A stretch of DNA of 64,000 nt from Hymenobacter mellowenesis (GCF_030581005.1 NZ_JAUQSX010000006.1:186001-250000); one strand, 5' to 3'; positions 25,333 through 34,509 are shown, counted from the first letter of the stretch. Notes: generated by a model not told the origin, from the sequence alone. Program-made: numbers and translations.

Positions 25333-27687
25333 ATGAAATTATTTAAGTCCTCCGACCTCATCCGCAAAAGCAAATACATCAGCCGCGATTTGAGCTGGCT
25401 GCGCTTCAACTACCGCGTGCTCGACCAAGCGCAGGATGCCGGTCGGGGCCTGTTTGATAAGCTCAAGTTTCTGGCCATCACGAGCTCGAACCTCGACGAA
25501 TTTTTCATGATTCGCGTGGGCTCGCTCTACAACTACCTCGACTACGGCAAGGAGCGGATTGACTATTCCGGCCTGCGCGAACTGCCCTTTCGGCGCAAGC
25601 TGCTCGATTTCGCGCACCGCTTCGTGAACGACCAGAGCCTGACCTACCTGAACGAACTGAAGCCGAATTTTGAGAAAAACGGCTTTAATATCCTGAAGAT
25701 GAGCGACCTCACGGAGCTTGAAATCAAGAAGGCCGACGGGTATTTCAAAAACACCGTGTTTCCGCTGCTCACGCCGATGGTGTACGATTCGTACCACGGC
25801 TTCCCGCTGATGATGAACCAGATGCTCATCTTCGGCGTGGTCACGCGCATTGGCAACGGCTTAGCCGTGGGCCTCGATGGCGAGGCCGAAAAAGGACAGG
25901 AGCGCCTCACCTTCGTGCAGATTCCGCAGAACCTGACCCGGTTTTTTGAGCTCACGCGCAAGGATAAGGTCATTTTCGTGCCCATTGAGGAGGTGGTGCG
26001 TGAGTTTCTGCCGCGCTTGTTCCGCAACGTGGAGATTGTGTCGGCCGACCTGTTCCGCATCACCCGCAACGGCGACTTCACGCTGGAAGAATCCGACGAC
26101 ATCGACAACGACTTCATTAAGGAAATTCAGGTGGGCCTCAAAACCCGCAAGCGCGGCCGCGTGGTGCGCGTGGAGGTTGAGCCCAACGCATCGCCCAGCC
26201 TGATGTCGGTGCTGCGCGAGCGGTGGAATATCGACAACGGCAACGTCTTCGTCATCAATTCATTGATTGACCTCAAAGGCCTCTGGCAGATAGTGCGGCA
26301 CCCCAACTTCCGGGGCAAAACCGCTAAGATGCCCGCCGCCGTGCAGCCCCTGAGCCTGCCCGAAGGCGCCGAGGAAAACCTCTTCGAGTACCTCAAGCAC
26401 CACGATGTGCTGCTGCACCACCCCTACAACAGCATCGACCCCATGGTGCGGCTGCTCGAACAGGCCGCCGTCGACCCGCACGTGCTGGGCATCAAGCAAA
26501 CCATCTACCGTCTGGCCGACGACTCCCGCGTATCAGCTGCGCTGCTGAAAGCGGCCGAGAATGGAAAGCACGTGTCGGTGCTGTTCGAGGTGAAGGCGCG
26601 CTTTGATGAGGAGAAGAACATTCGGGAAGGCGCGCGGCTGGAAAAGGCCGGCTGCTTCGTGATTTACGGCGTGAGCAAGTACAAGACGCACACCAAGCTG
26701 CTCATGATTATCCGCAAGGAAGGGGAGAAGGTGACGCGCTACGTGCACATCGGCTCGGGCAACTACAACGAGCAAACCTCGCGCCTCTACACCGACGTGA
26801 GCCTGCTCACGACCAACGACGTGTACGGCCACGACGTGTCGGAATTCTTCAACGTTATCACCGGTCACTCGCAGCCTGACGACTACGAGTACCTCATCAC
26901 GGCGCCGAAGGATATGCGGCAGCAGCTCATCCACCTCATTCGGGAAGAAGTAAAGCACGCCAAAAAGGGCCTGCCCAGCGGCATCGTGATGAAGATGAAT
27001 TCGCTAGAGGACAAGGAAATTATTGACGAGTTCTATCGCGCGGCCAAGGCGGGCGTGCCCATTCGGTTCATCGTGCGCGGAATCTGCTGCCTACGCCCAG
27101 GCCGGCCGGGGCTGAGCGAAAACATCGAGGTACGCAGCATCGTGGGCGACTATCTGGAACACACGCGCCTGTTTTATTTCCACAACGGCGGCGACGCCAA
27201 AGTGTATGCCGGCTCGGCAGATATCATGGTGCGCTCTTTCGACCGTCGCATCGAGGCACTGTTTTTGATTGTTAATCCGCAGCTTAAACGCGAGGCCATC
27301 AATATTCTGATGATGAATATGATGGATAATCAAAACAGTTACCTGATGCGGGAGGATGGTGCCTACATTCGGCAGCGCCCGGCCCCCGGCGAACCCGTGG
27401 TGAACGTGCACCGCGACTTCTTCAAACGCGACGAAGCACAGCTGGCTACAGCCACGCCGGAAGGCATGTTGTCGCTGCTGGGTGTGCAAGCCCAACGCCG
27501 CCTCGACCAGGCCGCCGCGCTGGAAGCGGAGGCTGAAGCTGCGGCCATCGTCGTAGCCGAAGCCCAGGAAGCCGCGGCTGATGACGCCTTTGGGGAAGGT
27601 GATGCGGAGGATGTCTGCGAGGACGATTCCACCCCGGTTGGGCACGTGGATGAGAATGCGGTACCGCCAGTTGCGGCGCGGGTGTAG
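25333..27687 (+). CDS. ppk1: Polyphosphate kinase 1
   Basis: 784 residues. Makes long-chain polyphosphate from ATP reversibly. The N domain starts with the family motif (YISRDLSWLRFNYRVLDQA) and SSNLDEFFMIRV. The catalytic C1/C2 domains include LLHHPYNSIDPMVRLLEQAA, KQTIYRLADDS, VLFEVKARFDEEKNI and HIGSGNYNEQTSRLYTDVSL (the His of HIGSGNYN being the likely phosphorylated residue), then RFIVRGICCLRPG. The last ~60 residues are an extra Ala/Glu/Asp-rich acidic tail not needed for the fold. Converges with the exopolyphosphatase gene across a palindromic repeat, placing synthesis and breakdown side by side. Confidence 0.96.
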   Translation: MKLFKSSDLIRKSKYISRDLSWLRFNYRVLDQAQDAGRGLFDKLKFLAITSSNLDEFFMIRVGSLYNYLDYGKERIDYSGLRELPFRRKLLDFAHRFVNDQSLTYLNELKPNFEKNGFNILKMSDLTELEIKKADGYFKNTVFPLLTPMVYDSYHGFPLMMNQMLIFGVVTRIGNGLAVGLDGEAEKGQERLTFVQIPQNLTRFFELTRKDKVIFVPIEEVVREFLPRLFRNVEIVSADLFRITRNGDFTLEESDDIDNDFIKEIQVGLKTRKRGRVVRVEVEPNASPSLMSVLRERWNIDNGNVFVINSLIDLKGLWQIVRHPNFRGKTAKMPAAVQPLSLPEGAEENLFEYLKHHDVLLHHPYNSIDPMVRLLEQAAVDPHVLGIKQTIYRLADDSRVSAALLKAAENGKHVSVLFEVKARFDEEKNIREGARLEKAGCFVIYGVSKYKTHTKLLMIIRKEGEKVTRYVHIGSGNYNEQTSRLYTDVSLLTTNDVYGHDVSEFFNVITGHSQPDDYEYLITAPKDMRQQLIHLIREEVKHAKKGLPSGIVMKMNSLEDKEIIDEFYRAAKAGVPIRFIVRGICCLRPGRPGLSENIEVRSIVGDYLEHTRLFYFHNGGDAKVYAGSADIMVRSFDRRIEALFLIVNPQLKREAINILMMNMMDNQNSYLMREDGAYIRQRPAPGEPVVNVHRDFFKRDEAQLATATPEGMLSLLGVQAQRRLDQAAALEAEAEAAAIVVAEAQEAAADDAFGEGDAEDVCEDDSTPVGHVDENAVPPVAARV

Positions 27688-27709
27688 GAAGTGATTTAGC
27701 TTTAAATTA

Positions 27710-27803
27710 GAACGTCATGTCGAGCTTGCCGAGACATCTCGCGTGCCAGAGTAATTAGTTACTGCTGCACGCGAGATGTCTCGGCAAGCTCGACATGACG
27801 TTC
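27710..27803. repeat. Palindromic intergenic repeat, copy 3 (GTCGAGC subtype)
   Basis: 94 bp, GAACGTCATGTCGAGC to its complement. The two arms share subtype-specific bases (TTGCCGAGACATCTCGCG). It lies between the convergent ppk1 and ppx genes. Confidence 0.9.
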
Positions 27804-27824
27804 TTGTATTTCAGCGATAGTGTC

Positions 27825-28814
27825 CTATTCCAGCTCGGCGGGCGAGTTCTGCACATCGGGGATGGGCAGGTGGGCGGGGTGGCTACCGTCGGGGCTGAGT
27901 TCATCGAAGAAATCTTCGAACAGGGCTTGCAGCATGCCGTCCTTCAGGCCAATGTCGGGCACGACCATGTTGTTGACGTTGGCCCACTGCATGGCGGAGA
28001 GGTAGATGTGGCCGGCGGGCACGATGACGTCGGCGCGGTCGGGGTTGAGCATGGCCACGTTCACGCGCTCGTTCATGGTGAGGCCGGCGAGGCGGTCGAG
28101 GGTGGTGACGAGGCTGCGGCGCGTCACAGGCTTGTCGGGCGCCGCGGAGGTGAGGCTGTAGAGCTTGTTGATGTTGCCGCCGGTGCCGATGGCACGCGTG
28201 ACGTGGTACTGGCGGGCATTGACGCGCACCCAGGCTTCCATGCGGGCCCAGAGCTCGTTTTGGGCCTCGGTGCCGGCCTCGCCGCTTTCTTCCTGCTGCA
28301 TGCGGCGAATGGAGCCGATTTCGAACGACTGCGCGGCCACCTTGCGGCGGTCGTGGTAGATGTTGAACTCGGTGCTGCCGCCGCCCACGTCGATGTGCAG
28401 GTAGTGGCGCTTATCTTCCAGTACGTGCTCGATGACGCGGTTGATGTAGAAGGCTTCATCCTGGCCGTCAATCACCTTGATTTCCATGCCCAGCTGCTCG
28501 CGCACGCGGGCCACGATGGCCGCGCCATTGGCGGCTGAGCGCATGGCCGAGGTGGCGCAGATGAGGTAATGCACCACGCCATGCACCTCCATTAGCAGCT
28601 TGAGCGAGTGCAGGAACTTGACGAACTGCTCCTCTTTGGCGGGTGAAATCTCGCCGGTGGCAAACACGTCTTCGCCCAGACGCATGGGGAAGCGCACGTA
28701 TTCCACGCGCTTGAGGCGGTAACGCCCTTCGTAATACAAAACCGCCGAAATCTGGCACCGCACGGCGTTGGACCCAATATCAATGGCGGCGAGCTTACGG
28801 AGGGGGAAATTCAT
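27825..28814 (-). CDS. ppx: Exopolyphosphatase / Ppx-GppA family phosphatase
   Basis: 329 residues. ASKHA-fold N-terminus LAAIDIGSNAVRCQI (phosphate-1 motif), phosphate-2 motif HIDVGGGSTEFNIY, catalytic Glu region ICATSAMRSAANG and GTGGNINKL. The length is that of the short Ppx/GppA form with no HD domain. It removes terminal phosphate from polyphosphate or hydrolyses pppGpp; the neighbouring ppk1 favours polyphosphate. A -7-like TACCTTTG lies 30 bp upstream. Confidence 0.9.
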   Translation of the reverse strand: MNFPLRKLAAIDIGSNAVRCQISAVLYYEGRYRLKRVEYVRFPMRLGEDVFATGEISPAKEEQFVKFLHSLKLLMEVHGVVHYLICATSAMRSAANGAAIVARVREQLGMEIKVIDGQDEAFYINRVIEHVLEDKRHYLHIDVGGGSTEFNIYHDRRKVAAQSFEIGSIRRMQQEESGEAGTEAQNELWARMEAWVRVNARQYHVTRAIGTGGNINKLYSLTSAAPDKPVTRRSLVTTLDRLAGLTMNERVNVAMLNPDRADVIVPAGHIYLSAMQWANVNNMVVPDIGLKDGMLQALFEDFFDELSPDGSHPAHLPIPDVQNSPAELE

Positions 28815-28843
28815 GCAGGAGATGACGGGGTTAAATGGAGGCC

Positions 28844-28851
28844 CAAAGGTA
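28844..28851 (-). promoter_or_regulatory. Possible -7 element of ppx
   Basis: Minus-strand TACCTTTG (TAnnTTTG), 30 bp before the ppx ATG, between ppx and the upstream phosphoesterase gene. No -33 match. Confidence 0.45.
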
Positions 28852-28892
28852 AGCCCAGCGTTGCGTTTTGGCTGCCAGGGCTGGTTATGGGC

Positions 28893-31800
28893 TTATTTAT
28901 CGATGCGGAAGCCCAGGCCGAACTGAATGAGCGTGCTTTCGGCTGACTTCTGGTAGGAGACGGCGAAGGCCAGGGTTTCGACCACCGGAGCAATGTAGAA
29001 GCCGCCGCCGTAGCCGCTGTGCCAGCCGCCGGGCGAGGCGCCTTCGTAGTACACGCGGCCCTGGTCGTAGAAGCCGAACACGCCGTAGTAGAAGGGCAGG
29101 AAGCCGTTGTTGACGCGGCCCAGGGCGAGGCGCAGCTCGGTGTTGTAGTAGAGGCTGGCGTCGCCGCTGAAGCGGTTGCGGTAGTAGCCGCGCAGGCCTT
29201 CGCGTAGGCCGAGCGAGGCGAATTTGTAGAACGGAATGTCGGCGTCAGGGCCGTAGTTTTTGGCGCCGCCACCCTTTAGGACGAGCGTGACGGGAATACC
29301 GATTTTGGCGGTGCCGTAGTATTCGGCGAAGCCCTGGGTGAGGCCGAAGGTGCTCTCGTTGCCATTGAGTTGGCGGTAGGTGTCGTGCTGAGCGCGGAGG
29401 CGCACGCCGCGCCGGGCAAAGGCCTGGCGGTCGCGCAGGTCGAGGTCGAACACGCCATTGAGGCCGATGAGGCGCTGGGTGCTGCTGTTGGGGCGAATGT
29501 CGGCGGCGCCGGGCGTCTGGTTGAGCACGCCGAGGTAGCTGTCGTTGGCAAAGTCGGTGACGTAGTACTCAAACGTCGGGCCCACGCGCAGCACGCTGCG
29601 CTGCAGAAACACCCGCTCCAGGAAGCCGTTCAGGGTGACGCCGCGGTAGCGGGCGCGGTAGAATTTCACGTCGTACTTATCCTGGTCAAGCGGCGTGTTG
29701 TTGCCCAGGCCGAAGAAGTTGTAGAACGGGAAGTAGTTGCCGTAGCTGACGGCCGCACCCGCGTCAATCTTGCCGATGGCGTAGCGGTGCCGGGTGCTGA
29801 ACGTGAGCTGGCGCTGGCCGCCGGTGCTCACCTCGCCCAGAATGGAATACTGGTTTTTGAAACCGGGCTTGCGGAAGCCCTGGGTGAGGAAGGTGATGCC
29901 CGCGCTGGCCGTGAAACCGTCGTTGCGGTTGTAGCCTAGGCCGATGGTGGGGCGGTAAGAGTTGAATTCGAACTGCTCCCGGTCGTAGGCATTTACGCCG
30001 GGGCGGGTGCTGGTGTGGTTGTCGGCTTCCTTGCCGAGCTGCAGTTCGGTATCGGGCAGGTCGTACACCTTGGTGAGGGTGCGCAGGCCGCTGGCGCTGG
30101 AGTTGTCGGTAATCTTGTCCTTGCCGTCGCCACCGATGACGCGAACCAATATGCTGTGGCTGCCGCCGTCGCCGGTGACGGTGAAAATGTCCTTGCCATC
30201 GAGGCCGTAAAGGCACACTTCGTTGGTTTCATTCGGCTTGAAAGTGCGGTCGAACAGGGCCGCGCCCTTGGGATTCTCGGTGTCGCCGGCGCGGTCAAAC
30301 ATCTGCACGCGCACCTGCCCGTCGGCCAGCCGGTTCACCTGAAATACCTCGCCTTTGTTCGAGCCCACCACGTCCACGCGCCGGGCCAGCAGCAGGTAGT
30401 ACTCGTCAATGGCTTTGGGTAATTCCTGGATACGGGCCTTCAACTTGCGGTTGATGTCGTTGCCGGATTTATCCTGAATTTCAGCGGGTAGCTGGGCCGT
30501 GGCGCCGTCGATGACGGTGGGCGTGATTTTGGCTTGCAGGTACTTGGCGGCCGTCTGCCAGTCTTCGCGGGTGAGGCTTTGGAGCAGGAAGCGGTCGAGG
30601 TGGCGGGCGGGCCAGTTCAGGCTCTTCATGTCCTCAAACTCGGTGTTGAAGCCCTCGATGCTGGGCACGGCCCACTCGCGGTTGGCGAGGTAGGTAAGCA
30701 GGCCGTTCCACTGCGTGAAGCTCTGGTCCCGGTCGCGCGGAATGGGCCGGTAAAGGGTGCCCCCGTCCTTCTGCTTGTAGCCGGCCCATTTCCAGTTGTC
30801 CTCGTGCTTGCCGAAGTCGGCCACCAGCATGTCGAAGGCGCGGGCGCGGGCCAGGGCGGGCGCGTCCACCTTATTGTCATGGTCCTTGTAGAGCTTGCGG
30901 AACAGGCCGAAACTGCGCGTTACCTCATCGGAATTGCCAAAGCCGGGCAGATTCTTCTTGGGGTCTTTAGGCGAGTCTTCGAGGGTGCCGAGCAGGCCAG
31001 CATATTCTTCGCGGTAGGCGCCAAGCTGCTGGTTGTCGGGCAGGCGGAACAGGCGCGGACGGGCGTGCAGAATGTCCGTCTGGTCCAGCATGTAGCTGAT
31101 GGGGAGGTTGGAGTACGGGTTGGCCGTGGCCGTCACGTCGCGCAGAATATCCGAGGCAATAGAGTTGCGCAGCTCCGGCGGCAGAATCTTGGTCACGTCC
31201 TTGTCCACGGAGCGGAAAACGTACTCCGAGCTGTCGGCCGCAATGAGCTTGAGCGAGGTAGTCTGGCGCCCGCCGCCCTTGCCGGTGGGGCGCAGGCCGC
31301 CTTTCTCAGTGTTCAAATCCAGCGTTTTCACCGTGACGGGCTGCAGCCACGACGAGCGGTAAATTTTGCCGATAAAGAAGTTCTTGCTGGCCGTAGGCTT
31401 GTATTCCGGGCCGGGCACTACCGCAGTGGTGGCCTGGAATGGCGCGTCGGGCTTGGCGGCGGCGGTTTGCGACGTCCCGGGGCAGGTAGTAATAAACGGG
31501 TTTTGCGGCGCCGACGACTCGGCTGTACCGGCGCAGGCCGAGCGGAAGAGGGTGGCCGTGTAGGCGTCCTTCGCGGCCTGGTCGCCGCTGCCGAAAGTGA
31601 AAACGTGCGTTTTCACGGTGCCATCGGCGAAGTATTCGAGGGTGGTGTAGCCTTCCTCGCTTTTGCTGTAGAGCGAGGGGCCTTTGGCGCCCACGTGCTC
31701 ATCCTTCGCAAAGCTGCCGCTGACAATATGGTAGTTGCCCTGGAAGGGGGTTATTTGCAGGCTGTAGTCGTGGGCGGCGGCGTAGATGACGCCGGGGTTG

Positions 31801-32615
31801 CTTTGCAGCGTGTTCAGCAGCTCCTTGCGCAACTCCTGGTAGCCGGGGCTGGCCAGGTCGCGCGGGGTGCCCACGTTCTGGCGGTAGGCGGCGTAGATGG
31901 TGCCGAAAACCGGCGGGCTGAGGTGGCGCGAGAGCGGCTCGTGGCCTCCGTACACGCCGTTTGTCACCACGGGGTGGTGGCCCAGCAGCAGCACGTTTTT
32001 ATTCTTAGTATCGTCAATCAGGTCCTGAATCTGCTCGCGAAACTCCTCCTTGGTAAGCGTCTTGCAGTCGGTGTCCGGCGCTTCGGGCCGGTCAAAGGGG
32101 TGGGTGAACCAGGGGGTGTTGATGGCTACGAGGCGCACCAGCGGGGCCACGTCCACCACTTCGGGGCCGGGGCAGCCGTTGGTGGGGATGAAAGCGTTCT
32201 GGCCGGGCAGCTGCTTTTCGATGTATTTCTCCAGACGGCGCACGGCTTTCAAGCCGTCGCGGCCGGAGTTGGCCCAGTCCTTATCGCCGGGCAGGAAGTA
32301 TATTTTTCCTTGCGGCAGGCCCTTTACCAGCGCAATAAGTTGGTCGGCGCGGTCACGCTCAGCTTGGGCCAGGGCAGTATCTCCCTTGGAAACCAAGCCG
32401 GTATTGCCCACAATGTCGCCGAGGTGAACTACCGTGAACGGGCCGGTTTGCTGCTCCAGTGTGGCGCGCAGCAGCTTGAGGCGGGCGGCCGGCAATTCGG
32501 CCTGGGCGGTGTTGCCCAGCAGGAAAACGGTGTGTGCTGGCGGCGCGGTTTGGGCGGAAAGCGTACCAGCGGTAAGTCCGAGCGCGGCCAGCGCGGAGAG
32601 AAATTGTAGGCGCAT
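28893..32615 (-). CDS. Metallophosphoesterase fused to an outer-membrane beta-barrel
   Basis: 1240 residues. Signal peptide 1-21 (ending GTLSAQ). A calcineurin-like phosphoesterase domain covers about 28-345: VVHLGDIVG, FLPGDKDW (GNHD-like), LLLGHHPVV and AAAHDYSLQ supply the metal-binding Asp/His set. A middle region (about 400-830) includes ERNA-like charged stretches (RPIPRDRDQSFTQWNG, ADFGKHEDNW). The last ~360 residues are barrel-like, with alternating strands (YNRNDGFTASAGITFLTQGF, FLQRSVLRVGPTFEYYV) and end STLIQFGLGFRIDK, resembling BamA/ShlB-type surface antigen domains. It should place a phosphoesterase on the periplasmic or outer face of the outer membrane. Its neighbours are polyphosphate genes, so extracytoplasmic phosphate release is a reasonable guess. 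Confidence 0.82.
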   Translation of the reverse strand: MRLQFLSALAALGLTAGTLSAQTAPPAHTVFLLGNTAQAELPAARLKLLRATLEQQTGPFTVVHLGDIVGNTGLVSKGDTALAQAERDRADQLIALVKGLPQGKIYFLPGDKDWANSGRDGLKAVRRLEKYIEKQLPGQNAFIPTNGCPGPEVVDVAPLVRLVAINTPWFTHPFDRPEAPDTDCKTLTKEEFREQIQDLIDDTKNKNVLLLGHHPVVTNGVYGGHEPLSRHLSPPVFGTIYAAYRQNVGTPRDLASPGYQELRKELLNTLQSNPGVIYAAAHDYSLQITPFQGNYHIVSGSFAKDEHVGAKGPSLYSKSEEGYTTLEYFADGTVKTHVFTFGSGDQAAKDAYTATLFRSACAGTAESSAPQNPFITTCPGTSQTAAAKPDAPFQATTAVVPGPEYKPTASKNFFIGKIYRSSWLQPVTVKTLDLNTEKGGLRPTGKGGGRQTTSLKLIAADSSEYVFRSVDKDVTKILPPELRNSIASDILRDVTATANPYSNLPISYMLDQTDILHARPRLFRLPDNQQLGAYREEYAGLLGTLEDSPKDPKKNLPGFGNSDEVTRSFGLFRKLYKDHDNKVDAPALARARAFDMLVADFGKHEDNWKWAGYKQKDGGTLYRPIPRDRDQSFTQWNGLLTYLANREWAVPSIEGFNTEFEDMKSLNWPARHLDRFLLQSLTREDWQTAAKYLQAKITPTVIDGATAQLPAEIQDKSGNDINRKLKARIQELPKAIDEYYLLLARRVDVVGSNKGEVFQVNRLADGQVRVQMFDRAGDTENPKGAALFDRTFKPNETNEVCLYGLDGKDIFTVTGDGGSHSILVRVIGGDGKDKITDNSSASGLRTLTKVYDLPDTELQLGKEADNHTSTRPGVNAYDREQFEFNSYRPTIGLGYNRNDGFTASAGITFLTQGFRKPGFKNQYSILGEVSTGGQRQLTFSTRHRYAIGKIDAGAAVSYGNYFPFYNFFGLGNNTPLDQDKYDVKFYRARYRGVTLNGFLERVFLQRSVLRVGPTFEYYVTDFANDSYLGVLNQTPGAADIRPNSSTQRLIGLNGVFDLDLRDRQAFARRGVRLRAQHDTYRQLNGNESTFGLTQGFAEYYGTAKIGIPVTLVLKGGGAKNYGPDADIPFYKFASLGLREGLRGYYRNRFSGDASLYYNTELRLALGRVNNGFLPFYYGVFGFYDQGRVYYEGASPGGWHSGYGGGFYIAPVVETLAFAVSYQKSAESTLIQFGLGFRIDK

Positions 32616-32668
32616 AATGAATGAGTATGCACCGGAATACGCAGAACGCGGGGTAAAGTATGCGTAAC

Positions 32669-33235
32669 CTAGCCGCGTACCTTATTTTCGGCGGAGGCCG
32701 GCGTATTTGCTGCCCACCACCGCTGGCCCAGCAGCAGCAGCAGACACGGCAGGCCCACCCAAATGGCCTCACTGGCCAGCACCCGCAGGCCCTTCGCCCC
32801 AAAAAAAGCCCGGACGCTCAGCGGCGAAACCTTGATGGGCCGGAAAGGAAAAAAATACCGCTCCAAGTGCCAAGGGCTGAAGAATGCCACCCCTAAACCA
32901 CCCGACGTCATCGCATCCAAAAAGCCGTGCGAGGCAGTGGCCAGAAACAGCAGCAACGCCAGCCGCCCGGCCGCTGGTCGTTGCGCCGGGCGCCCCATTC
33001 GGCTCAGCAGCGTGCCCACTGCGGCTACCAGCGCCGCCGCCAGCAGCGAATGCGTTAGCCCCCGGTGGCCCCAGAGGCTGTCGTAGGGCACGCCCAGGCG
33101 GTAGCCGACGGAATCCACATCGGGCAGGGCGGCGCAGATACCGGCCGCCACCCAATAAGGCCAGTGTCGGCGCTGGGGCAACAGGAGCTTGCCGAGGGTG
33201 GCGCCCAGCGCGGCGTGAGCGAAGGCAGAAGCCAT
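32669..33235 (-). CDS. DUF457/YdjM-like membrane-bound metal-dependent hydrolase
   Basis: 188 residues, four to five hydrophobic segments. The conserved motifs are the N-terminal FAHAALGATLGKLL, the acidic ALPDVDSVG and WGHRGLTHSL, followed by ASHGFLDAMTSGGLGVAFF, which together supply the His/Asp metal ligands of this family. Members are inner-membrane proteins of uncertain substrate; one is described as LexA-regulated in Escherichia coli. It follows the phosphoesterase-barrel gene's promoter region in tandem orientation, 53 bp upstream of that start. Confidence 0.82.
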   Translation of the reverse strand: MASAFAHAALGATLGKLLLPQRRHWPYWVAAGICAALPDVDSVGYRLGVPYDSLWGHRGLTHSLLAAALVAAVGTLLSRMGRPAQRPAAGRLALLLFLATASHGFLDAMTSGGLGVAFFSPWHLERYFFPFRPIKVSPLSVRAFFGAKGLRVLASEAIWVGLPCLLLLLGQRWWAANTPASAENKVRG

Positions 33236-33258
33236 GAAGCAGGTTCAGGAATAAAAGC

Positions 33259-33294
33259 CGCTGGTCCGCCTGCCCGAAGACAGGCGGACCAGCG
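33259..33294 (-). terminator. Terminator hairpin after the 39-aa peptide gene
   Basis: Perfect 14-bp stem CGCTGGTCCGCCTG/CAGGCGGACCAGCG, 8-nt loop; GGCTTTTATT follows on the minus strand. Confidence 0.7.
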
Positions 33295-33305
33295 CTAAAT
33301 AGAAT

Positions 33306-33425
33306 TTACCAGCGGCGGATGATGCCGTAGTGTTCGAGCAGCCAAAGGGCCGCGATAATGGCGACGATGACAAGGGCTTTGGGCCAGAATTCGGCCCAAA
33401 AGCCGCCCTTATTTGGGGAGGTCAT
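33306..33425 (-). CDS. Small single-span membrane peptide (39 residues)
   Basis: ATG at 33425, stop at 33306. It reads MTSPNKGGFWAEFWPKALVI and continues with a hydrophobic helix (IVAIIAALWLLEHYGII) and RRW. The start overlaps the 3' end of the upstream gene by 17 bp in another frame, which suggests translational coupling, and a terminator hairpin follows 12 bp after the stop. One transmembrane helix with a positive C-terminus. Small proteins of this kind are often overlooked; the conserved feel (Trp-rich ends, coupled start, own terminator) supports a real gene. Function unknown. Confidence 0.65.
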   Translation of the reverse strand: MTSPNKGGFWAEFWPKALVIVAIIAALWLLEHYGIIRRW

Positions 33426-33651
33426 CGGGCTGCCAGGTGAGCACCATGTGATGCACCGGCAGCACCACAAATTCGGGGTGGTGGCGCAGGTCTTCGTGGT
33501 TGCTCAGGGCCCAGTCGAAGGCGGCTTTCTCGGTGTCGAAGGCTTCGGGCACGCCCGGAATGGGCCTTAGCATCATGTGGTTGTGCTGATGGGCGGCGTC
33601 GTGCTCGTTGCGCAGGCCGAGAAGCTGGTATTTGGTGACGATTCTGTACAT
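33409..33651 (-). CDS. Conserved small hypothetical protein
   Basis: 80 residues from ATG 33651; upstream in-frame codons come from a palindromic repeat and are discarded. The sequence is His-rich (NEHDAAHQHNHMMLRP, LSNHEDLRHHPEFVVLPVHH) and ends LTWQPDDLPK. The His pattern could bind metal but there is no recognised motif. It is coupled by overlap to the 39-residue membrane peptide. Function unknown. Confidence 0.65.
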   Translation of the reverse strand: MYRIVTKYQLLGLRNEHDAAHQHNHMMLRPIPGVPEAFDTEKAAFDWALSNHEDLRHHPEFVVLPVHHMVLTWQPDDLPK

Positions 33652-33710
33652 GGCGCTAAGGTAGAAAAAGCAGGGGTTTTGTGGATGATTTTTTGGTAAG
33701 GGGCCGCATC

Positions 33711-33808
33711 CGTCATGCAGAGCGCAGCGAAGCATCTCGCGTGGGGTAGTACTCAATCGTAAAGAAATACTGCCCCACGCGAGATGCTTCGCTGCGCTCT
33801 GCATGACG
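33711..33808. repeat. Palindromic intergenic repeat, copy 4
   Basis: 98 bp, CGTCATGCAGAGCGCAGCG to its complement; same GCAGAGC subtype as copy 1. Lies between the sirtuin gene stop and the small gene at 33651. Confidence 0.9.
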
Positions 33809-33822
33809 TTCTTCGTTATTCC

Positions 33823-34509
33823 CTATTCCCCCGCCAGCCCCCGCAGCACCTTGGGCACGCCGGTGCTGGCGGGCTCGGCCACGTAGCGCACGCCGCGCCG
33901 GCCGGCTTCGGGCTGGTGCGGGTCGATGACGAAAACGGGGCAGGTGGCAGGGGCGTAGTGCAGCAGCCCGGCCGCCGGGTACACCTGCAGGCTGGTACCC
34001 ACGATGAGCAAGGCATCGGCGGTGCTCACAATTTCGGCGGCTTCCTCGATGGCGGGCACCATCTCGCCAAACCACACGATGTGGGGGCGCAACTGGGAGC
34101 CGTCGGGGGCGAGGTCGCCGAGGTGAATGTCGCCGTCGCAGTGGTATACGGTAGCTTCGTTGGCCACAGAGCGCATCTCATTCAGCATGCCGTGCAGATG
34201 CAGCACGTGGCTGGAGCCGGCGCGCTCGTGCAGGTCGTCCACGTTCTGGGTGATGATGCTGACGCGCCAGCCGGGCGCTTCCTCGAAGCCGGCCAGGGCC
34301 AGGTGGGCGGCGTTGGGCTGCACGGTGCGGGCCTGGGCGCGGCGCTGGTTGTAGAAATCGAGCACCAAAGCCGGGTTGCGGGCAAAGCCTTCGGGCGAGG
34401 CCACGTCTTCGACGCGGTGCTCTTCCCACAGGCCATTGGTATCTCGGAAGGTGCGGATGCCGGACTCGGCCGAGACGCCGGCGCCGGTGAGGACGACGAG
34501 GTGTTTCAT
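33823..34509 (-). CDS. cobB: Sirtuin NAD-dependent deacylase (class III type, zinc cysteines absent)
   Basis: 228 residues. NAD-binding motifs GAGVSAESGIRTFRD, TQNVDDLH and catalytic His in LHLHG; VGTSLQVYPAA near the end. Tyr 53 and Arg 56 (FYNQRR) form the Y-x-x-R pair that marks class III sirtuins preferring succinyl/malonyl-lysine. The region between LHG and HIVWFGE, which normally holds two Cys pairs for zinc, has only one Cys (VYHCDGD). It is therefore a zinc-less variant. Cytoplasmic protein deacylation is expected, with desuccinylation more likely than deacetylation (inference). It is flanked by two palindromic repeats. Confidence 0.9.
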   Translation of the reverse strand: MKHLVVLTGAGVSAESGIRTFRDTNGLWEEHRVEDVASPEGFARNPALVLDFYNQRRAQARTVQPNAAHLALAGFEEAPGWRVSIITQNVDDLHERAGSSHVLHLHGMLNEMRSVANEATVYHCDGDIHLGDLAPDGSQLRPHIVWFGEMVPAIEEAAEIVSTADALLIVGTSLQVYPAAGLLHYAPATCPVFVIDPHQPEAGRRGVRYVAEPASTGVPKVLRGLAGE

